A stretch of 64,000 bases of DNA from Xanthobacteraceae bacterium (GTDB taxonomy: Bacteria > Pseudomonadota > Alphaproteobacteria > Rhizobiales > Xanthobacteraceae), in NCBI GenBank assembly GCA_022841625.1, contig JALHRD010000008.1:62001-126000 (forward strand), given 5' to 3'. The notes beneath the pieces are model-generated. The model did not search any database. It saw only the letters and a list, made by a program, of their open reading frames with translations, and was not told the DNA's origin. Positions 63,705-64,000 of this stretch are shown in pieces (position 1 is the stretch's first letter; the number at the start of each line of letters is the position of its first letter). A program made the position numbers and the translations under genes.

Positions 63705-64000
63705 ATGTCAGCCCCCCGCCGATGCCGCATTCTCGCGGGGCTAGCGCTGCTTTTGTCACTGCAGCCGGCTGCCGCTCAAATTCCTGCCAGCGAATTGCCG
63801 GGGCGGGAGCGGGAGCGTTTTGTGCAGCCGCGCGCGCCGCTGTCGCAGCCGGGCGGCGCGGCGATTTCACTCCCGAGCACGGTCGCGCCGCCGGGCGCCG
63901 AAAGCCTCAAGGTGATCGTCCGCGGCGTCGAGATCGTTGGCGGAACCATCTACCGCAGCGAAGACCTTGAGCCACTATACCGCGATATTGTCGGCCACCA
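63705..64000 (+). CDS. two-partner secretion outer-membrane transporter (TpsB), 5' part
   Basis: The frame runs to the right edge. It starts with a signal peptide (LAGLALLLSLQPAAAQ), then a Pro-rich linker and a segment (LKVIVRGVEIVGGTIYRSED) that matches the start of the POTRA domain of ShlB/FhaC-type transporters. These secrete a large TpsA adhesin or haemolysin across the outer membrane. The 98 visible residues are only the N-terminus; the barrel and any TpsA gene lie beyond. GAGGTCCGGGG precedes the ATG. Confidence 0.7.
   Translation, partial: MSAPRRCRILAGLALLLSLQPAAAQIPASELPGRERERFVQPRAPLSQPGGAAISLPSTVAPPGAESLKVIVRGVEIVGGTIYRSEDLEPLYRDIVGH

Overview
The window looks like chromosomal DNA from a high-GC alphaproteobacterium of the order Hyphomicrobiales (Rhizobiales), near Bradyrhizobium, Rhodopseudomonas or Pseudolabrys. 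This is an inference from gene content: five Bug-type solute receptors, four Omp25/31-like barrels ending in V(V/M)ARY, an orphan growth-pole-ring-type coiled-coil protein with a CtrA-like promoter site, and palindromic intergenic repeats typical of that group. No rRNA, tRNA, phage, transposase or CRISPR array was recognised.

Layout. 0-6.4 kb: end of a TPR protein, secreted MsrA, MoxR ATPase, FAD oxidoreductase, SixA-like phosphatase, Usp protein and an MFS exporter. 6.4-11.3 kb: a catabolic operon on the minus strand, with a two-subunit Rieske oxygenase and three Bug receptors. 11.7-18.6 kb: two paralogous small secreted proteins, a patatin lipase, a rhodanese, the VWA partner expected for MoxR, a polytopic membrane protein and a minus-strand RNA unit with an extreme Shine-Dalgarno. 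19-22.7 kb: FCD regulator, signal-less NMT1-like protein and YeiH-family transporter, with palindromic operators. 22.7-27.3 kb: GDSL hydrolase, ferredoxin reductase, ferredoxin, thioesterase and Hpt protein. 27.8-32.3 kb: giant coiled-coil growth-pole protein. 32.4-38.9 kb: dipeptide epimerase plus Bug receptor, ClpP-like secreted protein, a block of four palindromic repeats, an MFS permease and an alanine-rich protein. 38.9-44.6 kb: PLP dehydratase and four outer-membrane barrels, one interval of which carries an MNT antitoxin gene and a HEPN toxin gene cut short and fused to a barrel tail. 44.8-51.4 kb: thiE-thiD, a RAM-domain protein, DMT permease, three c-type cytochromes and a Bug receptor. 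51.5-57.5 kb: TCTTACAG repeat cluster, DUF1003 protein, NhaD-type antiporter with a tiny upstream membrane protein, YhiN-type flavoprotein, and an outer-membrane protein behind a Zur-like box. 57.8-64 kb: a Gly-His repeat protein, an RND efflux pair and the start of a TpsB transporter.

The genes suggest a metabolically versatile soil or water bacterium that takes up organic acids, oxidises aromatics, and exports toxic compounds. The most unusual signals are the minus-strand RNA at 15.2-15.4 kb with 17 nt complementary to the 16S rRNA tail, the HEPN/barrel fusion at 42.2 kb, the Zur-like palindrome before a His-rich outer-membrane protein, the TCTTACAG cluster, and the four-palindrome block at 35 kb. 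All functional names come from reading the sequence and family knowledge; no search was run.
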